NCBI RefSeq assembly: GCF_003589595.1
Contig: NW_020654422.1
Coordinates: 17,062,951-17,126,950 of the forward strand
Length of the DNA: 64,000 nucleotides
DNA from: Hyposmocoma kahamanoa
Taxonomy: Eukaryota > Arthropoda > Insecta > Lepidoptera > Cosmopterigidae
Direction: 5' to 3'
The notes below the pieces were generated by a model. The model had not been told where the DNA came from, did no database searches, and was given only the letters and a program-made list of their open reading frames with translations. The position numbers and the translations under genes are program-made. Below are positions 1-10,505 of the stretch, one piece after another. How positions within the stretch are numbered: position 1 is the stretch's first letter; the number at the start of each line of letters is the position of its first letter.

Positions 1-748
1 TTTCTACGACGTCGTTTATATATTTCTGTACAAGGACGCCATTTTGATAATTTTTATTGTAAATTATGAAATAAAATTATGGTTTCATCAAATAAAGTAT
101 TGCTGTCTTTCACGTTTTGTGAAAGAAAGACATCGGTTCGCCTTATTTTTTTTTAAATTATTTTTGGTCAATTTTCGAAGTTGCAGATGCGAAGAATTTT
201 AACTTGAAAACGTTCCCATAAAGTTAGAATTTTTCAGATTTCTGAATTTTGTTATTAATTGTGAATAGTTAAGGTAGTTTTTGCATTACTATGCAAAAAC
301 CCGGCAGTACATTTTTGGTCAGCCCGAATACATGAGAAATAAATTTAAAAAAACAAGTCATAGATAAAGAGAGTCCTTAATACACAGACAGCAAATAACC
401 ACCTTATATTGATCCTATACTATTTATGAGTTTTCAAGTCAAATTTGAGCACTTTGTGTCCAATAGTTGTCTTCAAAAAGTGTATAAATTCTATTAGAAA
501 TTCAAAATGGCGATATTTTCGAAACTACTAAAGATAGTCCAATTTTATACCTATTACTGACCTCCCATTCGATATTTTTTTGGACCACTCGGTCTGCGAC
601 ACTCTGTATAAAACGAACTTTGTTTTCGACTAAGCAGTACCACTCAAAGCTTTAAATCGCAAAGATCTGAAGTGCCTGCAATTCCAGCAAGAAATTACGA
701 AGTAAATTCAAAGTAAATAAATAAATAAAGTTTAATTTAATTAATTAG

Positions 749-868
749 CGAGTTCTTAGGTTTTCGCGATTGTTACACATAGGAAATGAAACTACTTTTC
801 CGGATTTAAATCGCGTACATTTGTTTTTTCAAACAAACCAACGTTTCGGGCCCTTTACAGGTCCCATG
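749..868 (+). repeat. Dispersed repeat, TCGCGATTGTTACACATAGG family
   Basis: A 120-bp unit runs from GAGTTCTTAGGTTTTCGCGA to CCCTTTACAGGTCCCATGG. Further copies are at 4175-4294 (+), about 4308-4400 (-), 4562-4676 (+) and split at 40324-40905. Confidence 0.8.
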
Positions 869-1139
869 GTCACGTTAATTAGCTTATTCGAAGTCAAAGT
901 TCTGTTTTTTAATCGCAACCGCCACTAACAGATATTAATTCCGTTCCTTATACGCTAAGCCTATGTAGAGATCTGACATGTTATGAATTTCCCCCTTATA
1001 TTAATTCAATTCTCCTAAGTCAAAGAAGAACATAACTGAACGTAAAATGCAACTGTGAATCCATACTTAACTGGAATATACAAATAACACAAGGACATCT
1101 TAATATTTAATTATTAATTTGAATTGAAAATTGACGCTT

Positions 1140-1470
1140 AAAGGCGTCATTGGCGTGTCAGCCAAGTGGATGTGAGGCGCTTTGAAGCGTCCACGGCTTT
1201 CAAAGAGTTAGGGCGATGCCATACGATGTTTTGCGACGCCTAAGCGATGACGCTGCGTTGGACAAGGGACCAGGAGACGACGCGACGTGACATCGCTCTT
1301 AGGATTGACGATGTAGATGATTTTCATTAATCACTTATTTTCTTGACAGATCGCTCCTTCCACCGCCGTTAGGTTGGCGACCTGATCTTCGGCCGGGCTG
1401 CCGGCTACCGCCTAACTCCGTCTCGCTTTCACTGCAACAGCTGTGAAACCCGGTGAGCTAGCAAACAAAT
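1140..1470. other. GC-rich block of unknown nature
   Basis: About 330 bp are clearly richer in G+C than their surroundings, with GGCGTCATTGGCG and CGATGACGC words that pair. A stretch at 1345-1430 is open in several frames on both strands (GCCGGGCTGCCGGCTACCGC). I recognise no protein. It may be part of a transposon or an old exon. Confidence 0.3.
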
Positions 1471-2009
1471 TAAGTTGCAAAATAACATAAGGTCTGCTAA
1501 GCGCTTGTAATGCTTCGTGATTTGACGATTTATTACAACCGGACACTCGTCTTTTTTCTTTTCCACGCTGCCTGTGTTTAGTAGGCGGTGATTCGATCAT
1601 GTTTTTATTACATCGTTTAAGGCTGAAGACATTATACAGGCGGAAAAAATGGCTGAATTTTCGTGCGCAATGGTACTTCATTAATTAGCGCTATTAATGG
1701 ATTTGTATTTTGCGAATTCAGTCTCGTTTTTTCTACTAAATATGTCCCTAGCATAAAGATTGGATTGTTTGTAAGACAAAATCTCTTTTATAAAACCCAA
1801 AGGAGATCGTACAAGTTATGAATAGAATGAGGGTGTATTCCACAACTATAGTGCACGTGAAGTTGGTAATACCAAAAACAAAAGTTGTTGACGTTAGTAT
1901 GTGAGTTATTTAAGATAATTTGTTTTATAAGTCGACATTTTATAGTCTTTAAGACGACGACGTCTAACGAATGTTATAATTTGCCCGTTGGGAACGCTTT
2001 TCACATGGC

Positions 2010-2155
2010 ACGTGATTAATAGTAAGTTCACATGACAACTACACGAATTTTATATTTAGTGCGTGCAACGCACGTCTGCATATGAATACCAATACCGCTT
2101 CTTACATTTAAAATTCGTATAGTTGTAAACGTGCGTCGAACGCTTGTCATGTGGA
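2010..2155. mobile_element. Small inverted-repeat element
   Basis: ACATGACAACTACACGAATTTTATAT (near 2030-2056, about 20 of the bases clear) pairs imperfectly with the complement around 2107-2155, which also ends in a CATGTGG word. The interior carries GTGCGTGCAACGCACG, itself a small palindrome. Non-coding. Confidence 0.4.
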
Positions 2156-2159
2156 CCGG

Positions 2160-3900
2160 CTCTAAGTCACTTACTTTTTTTCTATTCTTTCCTCATTTAG
2201 TATTAACGGTAATGTAATCAAAATAACATATAACGAGTGTTACCTGTTTCTAGTTACTCGGGAACTAAGAAGACGGCAATTATTGTCACATGTCACATAT
2301 TCACCTAATCTTCAAGTATTATGCATAGAGTGTATAATATACCTGTATTTGAAAACCCGGAATGATTAAAATAAATAAAAGCTAAAAAATCGAAACTAAT
2401 TAATTATATTTTTACTCACATTACAATACTTTTCTTCTACCTATACAATAAATTGCAATAAAATAATTCGGTTATTTCAGAGGGAGGTATCGTCCGCTCT
2501 GTGTGTAACTTCCTTTATAATACAAACGTTTATAAATGAACATGTAGTTATGTATAACTATGAACAAGTTTCTTTACAAATTGTGTATTCAAGAGTAGGT
2601 TGAAGATATTTTGCAACATCTTTGCAGAATACCATTTGACATTCAGCCATTTGAATAACGTTCCAACGGCATTATTACACAGGATCCTCATTTTCACAAA
2701 TTGCACATTGTCTTCATATCACACCGTTCACAAAAACTTTTCTAAATTCTTTCTCTTTTGTACCATAACTTAGCCCTAAAGTACAATAACAAATTTTGCA
2801 TATTATTCAACGGTAGTTTTTTATCTCATTTTTTTACAATGTAAGTCGACGATAATAAGTTTTATTTGATACAGAAGGTAAACAAAATAATTAATTTGTT
2901 CTTAAATCGGGGTATTCGACCTGGTGTCTTTTTTTTCACGTGAATAGCGCGGTGTAATCTTTTAAGCTCGTCACAGATTGTATAGCATTACAGTTCGCTG
3001 TATAAACATGTCAAAATTCTTTATTGAAAACCAAACCTTGCGGCATTTTTTACAGCATTCAATATCTGAACGTAACAGATTAACACACCGCTGTAGTAAT
3101 TCGTACGCATGTTTTTGTTATCGGTACAGATTACAATCTATATTTCTGACATTATTATAATTGTAATAAAGGCAATATAGAAATTCTTACGCTTTATCTT
3201 CAACTTTTATGGGCTGAACATAAGGCCCATAATGAAGTGATGGCAAGCAATACTTTGGTATACTAAAAGTCTTCTGTATCGGGCCTTACCCTACCTCCGC
3301 GATAGTAAAAGTATCATTTTAAATCCTTTGAGTGGCTATTAACTACATTGCATTATAACAGACACGGTTGGAAGTAATTGTCGTTGTTATCTTATTCCGC
3401 AACAATACACAAAAGATTTTCAATTATAGGTCATATTTTCAACAAAGAATTTTGATATTAGAATGATAAGTATATTATAAAAGGCAAAAAGCAATAAGTA
3501 ATCATAAAATAGCCATTTAAGTATTACAATACGTGTATAATTTAAAATATCCTTCATAACAATTTAACTTTGTATGCTCAAGAAATTATACGGCAGTAAT
3601 GCAGGGATTTTTTTAGTTTTGTTGTTGTTTTCGCATTAAAAGAAACAAGCACTACGTAGATATTAAAAAGGAACATAATTGTAGCCACCTTACATTTTTA
3701 TTTTTAAAGGCCTAGAATACAAAAATATGAAGTCTATAGAATATCACGATATTTTACTAACAAGATATTAAATTATTTTTTTGTGAAATTTCTCCACTAG
3801 TTTGTTATAATTATTAATACAAGATAAGAATTCATTCGATCCAGCTTGACGAGAAACCTGCGCCTTCAACTGACGCTATTCTAACTGAGCTACGGAACGA
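2160..3900. other. AT-rich spacer, nothing recognised
   Basis: No supported gene or clear repeat. Short ORFs (for example at 2978) have no homology I can name. A tRNA-like TAGCTCAGTTAGAATAG word in reverse at about 3870-3895 may be a SINE remnant. Confidence 0.4.
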
Positions 3901-4174
3901 ACCAGCCCTTACAATTTTTTTATGTGTTTGTTGCAGATCTTTGTTTTTTGTTTTTATCAACTTTTTGTCGTAACGCCATCTATGAGCAATTTATGTAAGC
4001 CACGTTATGGTGAAGGGTTGTGTTTAGTATTCGATCTTTGTATTAATATTTATATAAGAGTATTGTTAAGTCTTCCCAGGTTTTACATATTCAAATTTTC
4101 AACAAGGATACACAGAAACGACGTTTAGTAAAGTATACCAAGTTTTCCAATGGCGTTGATAGTTTTTGGTTATA

Positions 4175-4400
4175 TCGAGTTCTTAGGTTTTCGCGATTGT
4201 TACACATAGGAAATGAAACTATTTTTCCGGATTTAAATCGCGTATATTTGTTTTTTCAAACAAACCGACGTTTCGAGCCCTTTACAGGTCCCATGTCAAC
4301 CGTCAACCGTGACCATGGGACCTGTAAAGGGCCCGAAACGTCGGTTTGTTTGAAAAAACAAATTTACGCGATTTATATCCGGAAAAATAGTTTCAGTTTT
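4175..4400. repeat. Inverted pair of the TCGCGATTGTTACACATAGG repeat
   Basis: The plus copy ends in GAGCCCTTTACAGGTCCCATG and, after a short spacer with a GTCAACCGTCAACCG repeat, a minus copy begins ATGGGACCTGTAAAGGGCCC. The pair can form a hairpin with arms of about 90 bp. It stays open in one frame by chance (4197-4484). Confidence 0.8.
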
Positions 4401-4561
4401 TGGTTAATCAAACAATTTTTTAAGGGCGTATTTAATACTGAAAATGCAAGGTGGTTCGAATGTCTACGGTTTCAATTTGACTAGTTACTGTTGCACCCTG
4501 AAATAGTAAAGAAACAACACACACACACAAAAATATTGAAAAAAAAAAATCAAAAAAATGT

Positions 4562-4676
4562 CGAGTTCTTATGAGTTCTTATTGTTACACATAGGAAATG
4601 AAACTATTTTTCCGTATTTAAATCGCGTATATTTGTTTTTTCAAACAAACCAACGTTTCGAGTCCTTTACAGGTCA
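4562..4676 (+). repeat. Dispersed repeat, third local copy
   Basis: The same unit as at 749 with a small deletion in the first part, followed by a TTATTATT run. The three local copies and one inverted copy suggest repeated insertion into this region. Confidence 0.75.
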
Positions 4677-4937
4677 TTATTATTTATTGTTTATTATTAT
4701 TATCAAAAAAATGTAAATGACGATGGTTGAAATGTAACTCGTCAGACGTTTGCCTATTGACAACCTAGCTAATTTCACCAGCGTTTTCTACGCCTTTCAA
4801 TATCTGACTACATTTCCATTAAGTTTATCGATACACACACATACACATACATATATATGATCGAAATTGCACTGGTGAATTTCAGTTGACGAGGTAGGGT
4901 CAAATACATTTCAAAGTTTCCACCGCAAGCTAATTTG

Positions 4938-5854
4938 AGGCTATGAGCGCAACAGTGGTGAAACCCACATATTGTTTTAAATAATACTAAAGTACATAAG
5001 TAATTAAGTTTATATCTGGATACTATTTTCATGTAGAAAAAATAATAATATTAATTTCAAAATATGAAAACGTCCTTTAGTATCATTTAAAGTATTTATT
5101 ATTGTAGGAAAGAAATTGTGACGATGCGACCTCCTTCCATCGTGATTCCACCTTTTCTCTGATTCCTGGCCGGTTTCAAATTTGGAATCGTTCTTTAATT
5201 CCGTTGCCTCGTCATTCTCATTTTGTTTCGTTCCGTCGTCACTCTCTGCTTAATCGCTGAAGCGAGCAGTGCTGCTCGTCCAATTTTGACCCGTTTACCG
5301 TTACCGAAAATCTCTTGTGCGATAGACGTTTAAAGGATCAGAAAAAACTTTAAAAATATTTTTTATAAAACCAAATTTATTTCCACTATTACTTTTTACT
5401 TATAAATTTTGAACTTTAAACTCGCTAAGCAAGATGTGTGGACGCTGCGAAGGCTGTAACAAGAAATGTGTATAAAAAACAGGTACAGCGCTACAAAACA
5501 CTTCCTACGTGTAAGTTAAGTACTACTACTAAAAACTTGAGAGAAACTTACCCCGAAAGGGCCGTGTTATACAATATTACTAGGTTAGATTGGTATTAAA
5601 TTTGGCACTTAGGTTAGGAACTGGTAAAAGGATCAAATTAGACGACCAGCACTGCTTGCTTCAGCGATTAAACAGATAGTGAGAACGAAACAAAATGAGA
5701 ACGACGAGACAAAGGACTCAAAGAATGATTCTAAATTTGAAATCAAATGTCCAGGAACCAGAGAAAAGGTGATAAAAAGATGGGATGACGATGGAAGGAG
5801 GTCGCATCGTCATAAAATAAATGTGGGTTACACCACTTTTGCGTTGGTAGCCTC
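4938..5854. mobile_element. MITE interrupted by a foldback element
   Basis: Inverted ends of about 30 bp, GAGGCTA plus a GTGGTG-AACCCACAT block at left (from 4938) and its complement at right (ending about 5854). A second, uninterrupted copy of the same family lies at 30479-30752, and comparing them places the extra 0.7 kb (5119-5812) near the right end. No coding region. Confidence 0.65.
5119..5812. mobile_element. Foldback element with about 190-bp arms
   Basis: The left arm starts TGACGATGCGACCTCCTTCC (5119) and the right arm ends with its complement (5812). Arms of about 190 bp pair with scattered mismatches, through a stretch at about 5245-5285 with GCTGAAGC-AGCAGTGCTG. The centre (about 5310-5630) is unrelated AT-rich sequence. 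The right arm stays open as a 67-codon ORF only by chance. Confidence 0.7.
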
Positions 5855-6764
5855 ATTTGATATTTTCATTATTCGCAAATAACCACAATAAAATAAAAAT
5901 TTTAACGGCATATTCTCATGTACCGACAAGTGTTCATAATACAAAGTGATAGCTCGACGTAAATACATATTGTATAATGTAACTTAATTATATGGTAGAT
6001 TATTTCATTATATAGCATACATAATCGCAAGTAGCATAGCTTTATTGTTTGTATTTGCTATGTATTGTGTTGTATGTATATGTTAAATAATACATAATAA
6101 ATCGAATTGTTGCAATCAAAAACCTAGACGTTATGAAGTTTATCTAATTTATTTACTTGTCTCATAGAAATTTGTTTGGTGTATTTTTATTATTACATAT
6201 TTTATTGTATATCTCCGTATTTTTGTTACAGCTTTATGCATTACGCATTTTATTGATTACCTTAACTCATGTTGGTCAGTATCAAATAGACTAATTATGA
6301 GTATATAGTGCTAGTTTTAAAATTTTATGCTAACTTTAGTCTAAGCTTTGTTCCTCCGTAATAGTGTGCATTTTTAGAAACAGTTGACGACTTGTTTTTG
6401 TATTTATTATTAATTTTCACAATTTGTAAACTTACCGTGATTTTAGAATAAATTTCTTATACTTAAAAATTGTGATCACATTGCGCTAGTGTTAAGTAGA
6501 GGTCGCTGAGGGTTCGCATTTTATATAATACGATTTCTAGATGAATTTTGCGGGTAACACGTTGCAATAATGGCTTAGATAGATAGACAATTACACTATA
6601 GTGTTTATTAGTTATTGCACTTTTCACTGTGAAAAGTTTTAAAGCACGCCGTTAATACGCTTTGCTGGATTTATGGGTCGACTTTAGCCTAACTATGACG
6701 ACTCAAAGTTCTAAACCTAGAACGAAAGTTGGTTTTATTGTCCCTCTGCACACTAAGGCTGAGA

Positions 6765-6975
6765 TTTTTAAAACGAACTTGATTTAGACTGAGCACAGAT
6801 TTCGAGCTAAGCAAGTTTGTTTTGTTTTTATAAAACGAACTTGCTTAGCTTTAAAGTTTGTTTTGTATTTACAAAACGAACTATGCCTAAGTTTAAGCAA
6901 GAAATTAAATTAAACATTGAGTTCACTTTCAAAGTTCGTTTTGTAAATACGAAAAACTTGCTTATCTCGCTAATT
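6765..6975. repeat. Cluster of related hairpins (AAGTTCGTTTTGT words)
   Basis: GCTAAGCAAGTTTGTTTTGT and TAAAACGAACTTGCTTAGC (6803-6850) form one hairpin. AAAGTTTGTTTTGTATTTAC with AAAACGAACT (about 6853-6884) forms another. A third copy of the word lies at about 6930. The open frame through it is by chance. Confidence 0.7.
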
Positions 6976-7435
6976 TCCCCAATTTCCTTAGTTGAAGTGA
7001 ATGTCCGTTATATATAAACCTTAACGTAGCTGCTGTATCCGTATTTTTATTGTAAATGAAAATGACGTAACGAACACTCCACTATACATTGTATGTTTAC
7101 CTTTTTGATTTATAAATATAACTCGTCAAACCAGATCGAGCTTTGCAACTCAACCGAGCTAAACCGAAATTACAAATCCCTGAAAAATTTGTCTGACGTT
7201 ATTTAACATCAGAGGAGAGACACAACAATATTGACGTGGAATCGCATTAGACTCGAGACTTCCAACTGGATAGGAAATTCGATCATCGGGCACCAAGAAA
7301 TTAAATCAAAGCGAATTCGTAAATAAGTACAATCACTACGAGGATACACGTCCGTACCGATCAGGAATATCGACGCACCTGTCAATCACAAGGGAACGAG
7401 CGATTCAGCCACCTTTTATACCCCCGCCGACCAGT

Positions 7436-7535
7436 GGTATCAATGGCCGGTCGGCAGTATCGATGACTGCCAATCAACGCTGTTGACGACCGATCGGCAG
7501 TATCGACGACGGCCGATCAACGTAATGCAACAAGT
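7436..7535 (+). repeat. Imperfect tandem of a TCGGCAGTATCGA unit
   Basis: The words GGTCGGCAGTATCGATGACT and GATCGGCAGTATCGACGACG recur about 47 bp apart, each followed by a CCGATCAACG or CCAATCAACG word. This is two units of a more GC-rich repeat, about 160 bp before the ORF at 7697. Confidence 0.5.
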
Positions 7536-7696
7536 ATGGTAAAACTCGCCTCTAACCGATTCCTCGTCGATAAATGTGGTGACTATTAAAAAAAATTGTT
7601 GAAATTTAAAAAAGTTTTTCTGTATTACCAATCAACTTTTACTATAGGGAAAACAATTGGCTGTTCCGTTATAAATATAATACTTAATCGACCAAA

Positions 7697-7927
7697 ATGA
7701 ATGGAACTACTGTTTTTTTATTTTTGTTGGTTTTCATGTGTCTTAAAGTGGTAACAGCTTATAGGTGTTATGGACTAGCTGGACTAATAAATATAAGTAT
7801 TTGCAAATACAATGAAGCTCGTTTAGGTTCCCCTGTATTGTGCCAAAAATCTTTTCAAATTAATGTACTAAATTCGACCAATAAATCGAAGCATCATCAG
7901 TTTTTATTAATGTTAAAGTTAAATTAA
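7697..7927 (+). CDS. Possible small secreted protein (76 residues)
   Basis: The ORF opens MNGTTVFLFLLVFMCLKVVT and AYRCYG, a convincing signal-peptide shape with a cut expected near TAY. The rest is about 54 residues with three Cys (RCYG, ICKY, LCQK) and no motif I know. TATAAATA lies about 27 bp before the ATG, close for a promoter unless the leader is very short. No polyA signal or second exon was established. An odd Cys count argues against a classic disulfide-rich peptide. It may be the first exon of a larger gene or a chance ORF. Confidence 0.25.
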   Translation: MNGTTVFLFLLVFMCLKVVTAYRCYGLAGLINISICKYNEARLGSPVLCQKSFQINVLNSTNKSKHHQFLLMLKLN

Positions 7928-7929
7928 CA

Positions 7930-10230
7930 GAGCTTTAGATCAGTGGCTTATAAGCAAAGAAGATTAAAAAATAATTCCCACTGTTTAGATACGTTTAAAA
8001 GTACTAATAAATATCCTATTGTAGATTTAATAATTAAATTTTGAGGCAAATACTGTGATTATCATTATTAAATAAAAAATATATCGCAAAAGATTTTTTA
8101 TTATAGTAACTCGGGATTTGTTGTATTAAGTTGTGGTGATTGAGATAGCAGAGACTGTTTTGAATGTTGTACTGTAATAGAAAAAGGCTATATTTTTCAA
8201 TGATATGGACCATTAAAAAATCACATTTCATTTCCATTCTTAATTATGAGCGTCTGTCTTCCTCGCAGGTATTACGTGTATATTGGACTACAGTATACAT
8301 ACTGAAGTCCAAATATACATACTGAAGCTTTTTTCTTTATAATTATACTTACCAGTCTTACCACCAAAGCATCGAAATACGCCAAATCATCACTTCACAA
8401 TTCTTGCCACAACGGGCTTCAATGTTCATAAAAAGTTATAAATTCGACTATTTATTTCATTAAGTTTATAGATAATGTTATTTATAAAAAAGAGTTTATA
8501 AATATAAAATATTTATGTAATTTTTTTATGAACGTTCTGTTAAGATTTATGCAATTTACTGCGGGCATGACAAGGCAGCAACAACCCATATTTTTTTTTA
8601 TTTAAATGCAGTTATAAATCAATATCTATTCTATTAGAACTCATCGGCACATTTGACGGTACAAAAACAAAATAAGATAATAGTAAATAGTGACATTTAT
8701 ATTTAAATAAATAAGAATTAGTACAGCCTTACTCCATGTTTATTGAAAAAAAAAACAAAATTAAGGAAAATATTTTTTTTAAAAACAATTGTTATTTTTT
8801 CTTCATATTTTGTGACAAAGTCAGTTTAACATTGATTAAATCAAATACTAATAAATTTAAATACTTCAACTAATGTTTACGAAATTTGCGAGAACGCAAA
8901 ATCAACCTCGAACCACGCGATAACTCTGTAATAGTAGAGAATTTAAAACAAAATAATGCAGCGTTTTTTCAAAAGTGTGGTCTGTTATCTTACTTTTTAA
9001 ATTTTAGGACTAATTTGAAAATAAAAAATTGTCGACTCATTTTTTCCATGAATGAACTAATTTTTAATTTTTTCATGAATGCAATAAATTACAGTCTGCT
9101 AATTTTTAACTTTCAAATTAGAGATAAAAATAAAAAGTATGAAAAAACTAAAAATATAGATAACCGACCACACTTGGAAAAAAACACTGCATTATTTTGA
9201 GGATATAAAACAAGCGTTGTTGTATTGTTGTCGTATTCCGCTAAATGTACTAGTGTATGTACAAATAAAGATTATTTTAGATTTCGCCGCACTTTTTTTG
9301 CATGCCCGTTGTAGCTTGTATCGACCTTTAATGTATGACTGATTTTTGAAGTGATGCCGTCACTGCTCAATGTACAGTTTGCATCTAAAATTACACCTCA
9401 CGTAACACCATTCGTTCGTCAATATTAGGTAGGAATATCTCTGCGAGGTGTAACTTTGTTGCCTTGTGTACCTATAGTGTATTTATGTACAAATGTAGAA
9501 TATTTTACATTAAGTAGGCACAGCCTTGTTAAGTAATTATTGGGCCTGTTTCACTCGCTTTTGTGTTTTTTAAAGGCAATAAGATATTCAAATTAAAAAA
9601 CAGTACGCCGACCTCGTGGAAATTGGCAACCTCTGCCTATAGCCGATTCCGACGAGTGTTATCCAATAACGATCCAAAGTTGCTGGTGCAAAAGTCATTG
9701 ATCAGGCCCTAGTATTTTTTTTATTTATAATTCATAAATAAATATTAAATAAATTTCTTTTTATGTAAAATCGAAAAGCCGTTTTTGATCATGGATTCAA
9801 ATGTTAGAGAAATTGTGAAAATGTATTTTCACAGTTACTTAATAAAAATATGTATTTGAACCAAATGTTTTATTTCTAATATCATCAAAATAGTTCTGCT
9901 CTTTGCAAATAGTGCTTGGTGCTTCACTTTTAACCTATCAAAACGAACTCTTCTAATATAATTATAATTTCTAACTCGTACTACCTCCAACCTTACCTAT
10001 TCTAAAACAAGACAAAAACTCTGTAAATCTACTAGGTTACTGATTTGGATATTTTTTATATTGCCCTAATAAAAACGACACTTATTTAATAATGCAGAGT
10101 GGTATTTCTCATTATATTAAGAACTCAATTTCAATGTTGCCGCTTTATTGCGTCGCCGTCCGAAGAGGCAACCCAGTGTTCTTTTTTTAAAAACAAATAT
10201 GGCGCAACAGTGCTAAATGGACCACACAAT
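7930..10230. other. AT-rich spacer downstream of IR93a
   Basis: No gene seen. GCGGGCATGACAA (8560) and GCATGCCCGTTG (9300) hint at the ends of an unrecognised 0.75-kb element, but pairing is short. TTTATT at 10144 may serve IR93a on the minus strand. Confidence 0.4.
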
Positions 10231-10232
10231 TA

Positions 10233-10505
10233 TTATTGGTAAAGAAAAGCAGAAGGTGCCCTAACAGGTACAAATCTCTTATCACCATGAGGCGTAACGA
10301 CTTCATAATACTCTCTGCCGTTTATAATTTTCTTATTAGGAGTATCAGAAGTTTTGTATCTAGAATTCAAGCCAAACAGTGAGTCATAAGGTGGCGGCCG
10401 ACTTTCGTCGTAATTTTTGAAGCGGATTTTCTTGTTCTTTCTTCGTTTGTTGCTTCGAACGTCTTTGGTCGTTTGCTGTACGCGGGTGCAGCGGCGAAGT
10501 GATAA
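10233..10505 (-). CDS. Ir93a: IR93a exon 9: cytoplasmic tail and stop
   Basis: The last exon has 90 residues and a TAA stop. It opens with a very basic stretch (RRKNKKIRFK) directly after membrane helix M4, as expected for the cytoplasmic side. It then has a PPPY motif (PPPYDSLFG), followed by KKIINGREYYEVVTPHGDKR and a conserved-looking end. PPPY could bind a WW domain, but that is inference. Confidence 0.85.
   Translation of the reverse strand, partial: LSLRRCTRVQQTTKDVRSNKRRKNKKIRFKNYDESRPPPYDSLFGLNSRYKTSDTPNKKIINGREYYEVVTPHGDKRFVPVRAPSAFLYQ

Noticed and set aside
1412..1681. 89-residue minus-strand ORF
   Set aside because: Low-complexity basic peptide without motif, signal or neighbours; probably chance next to a GC-rich block.
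8886..9200. 104-residue plus-strand ORF
   Set aside because: Rich in Asn, Phe and Lys as expected from translating AT-rich DNA; no motif or promoter context.
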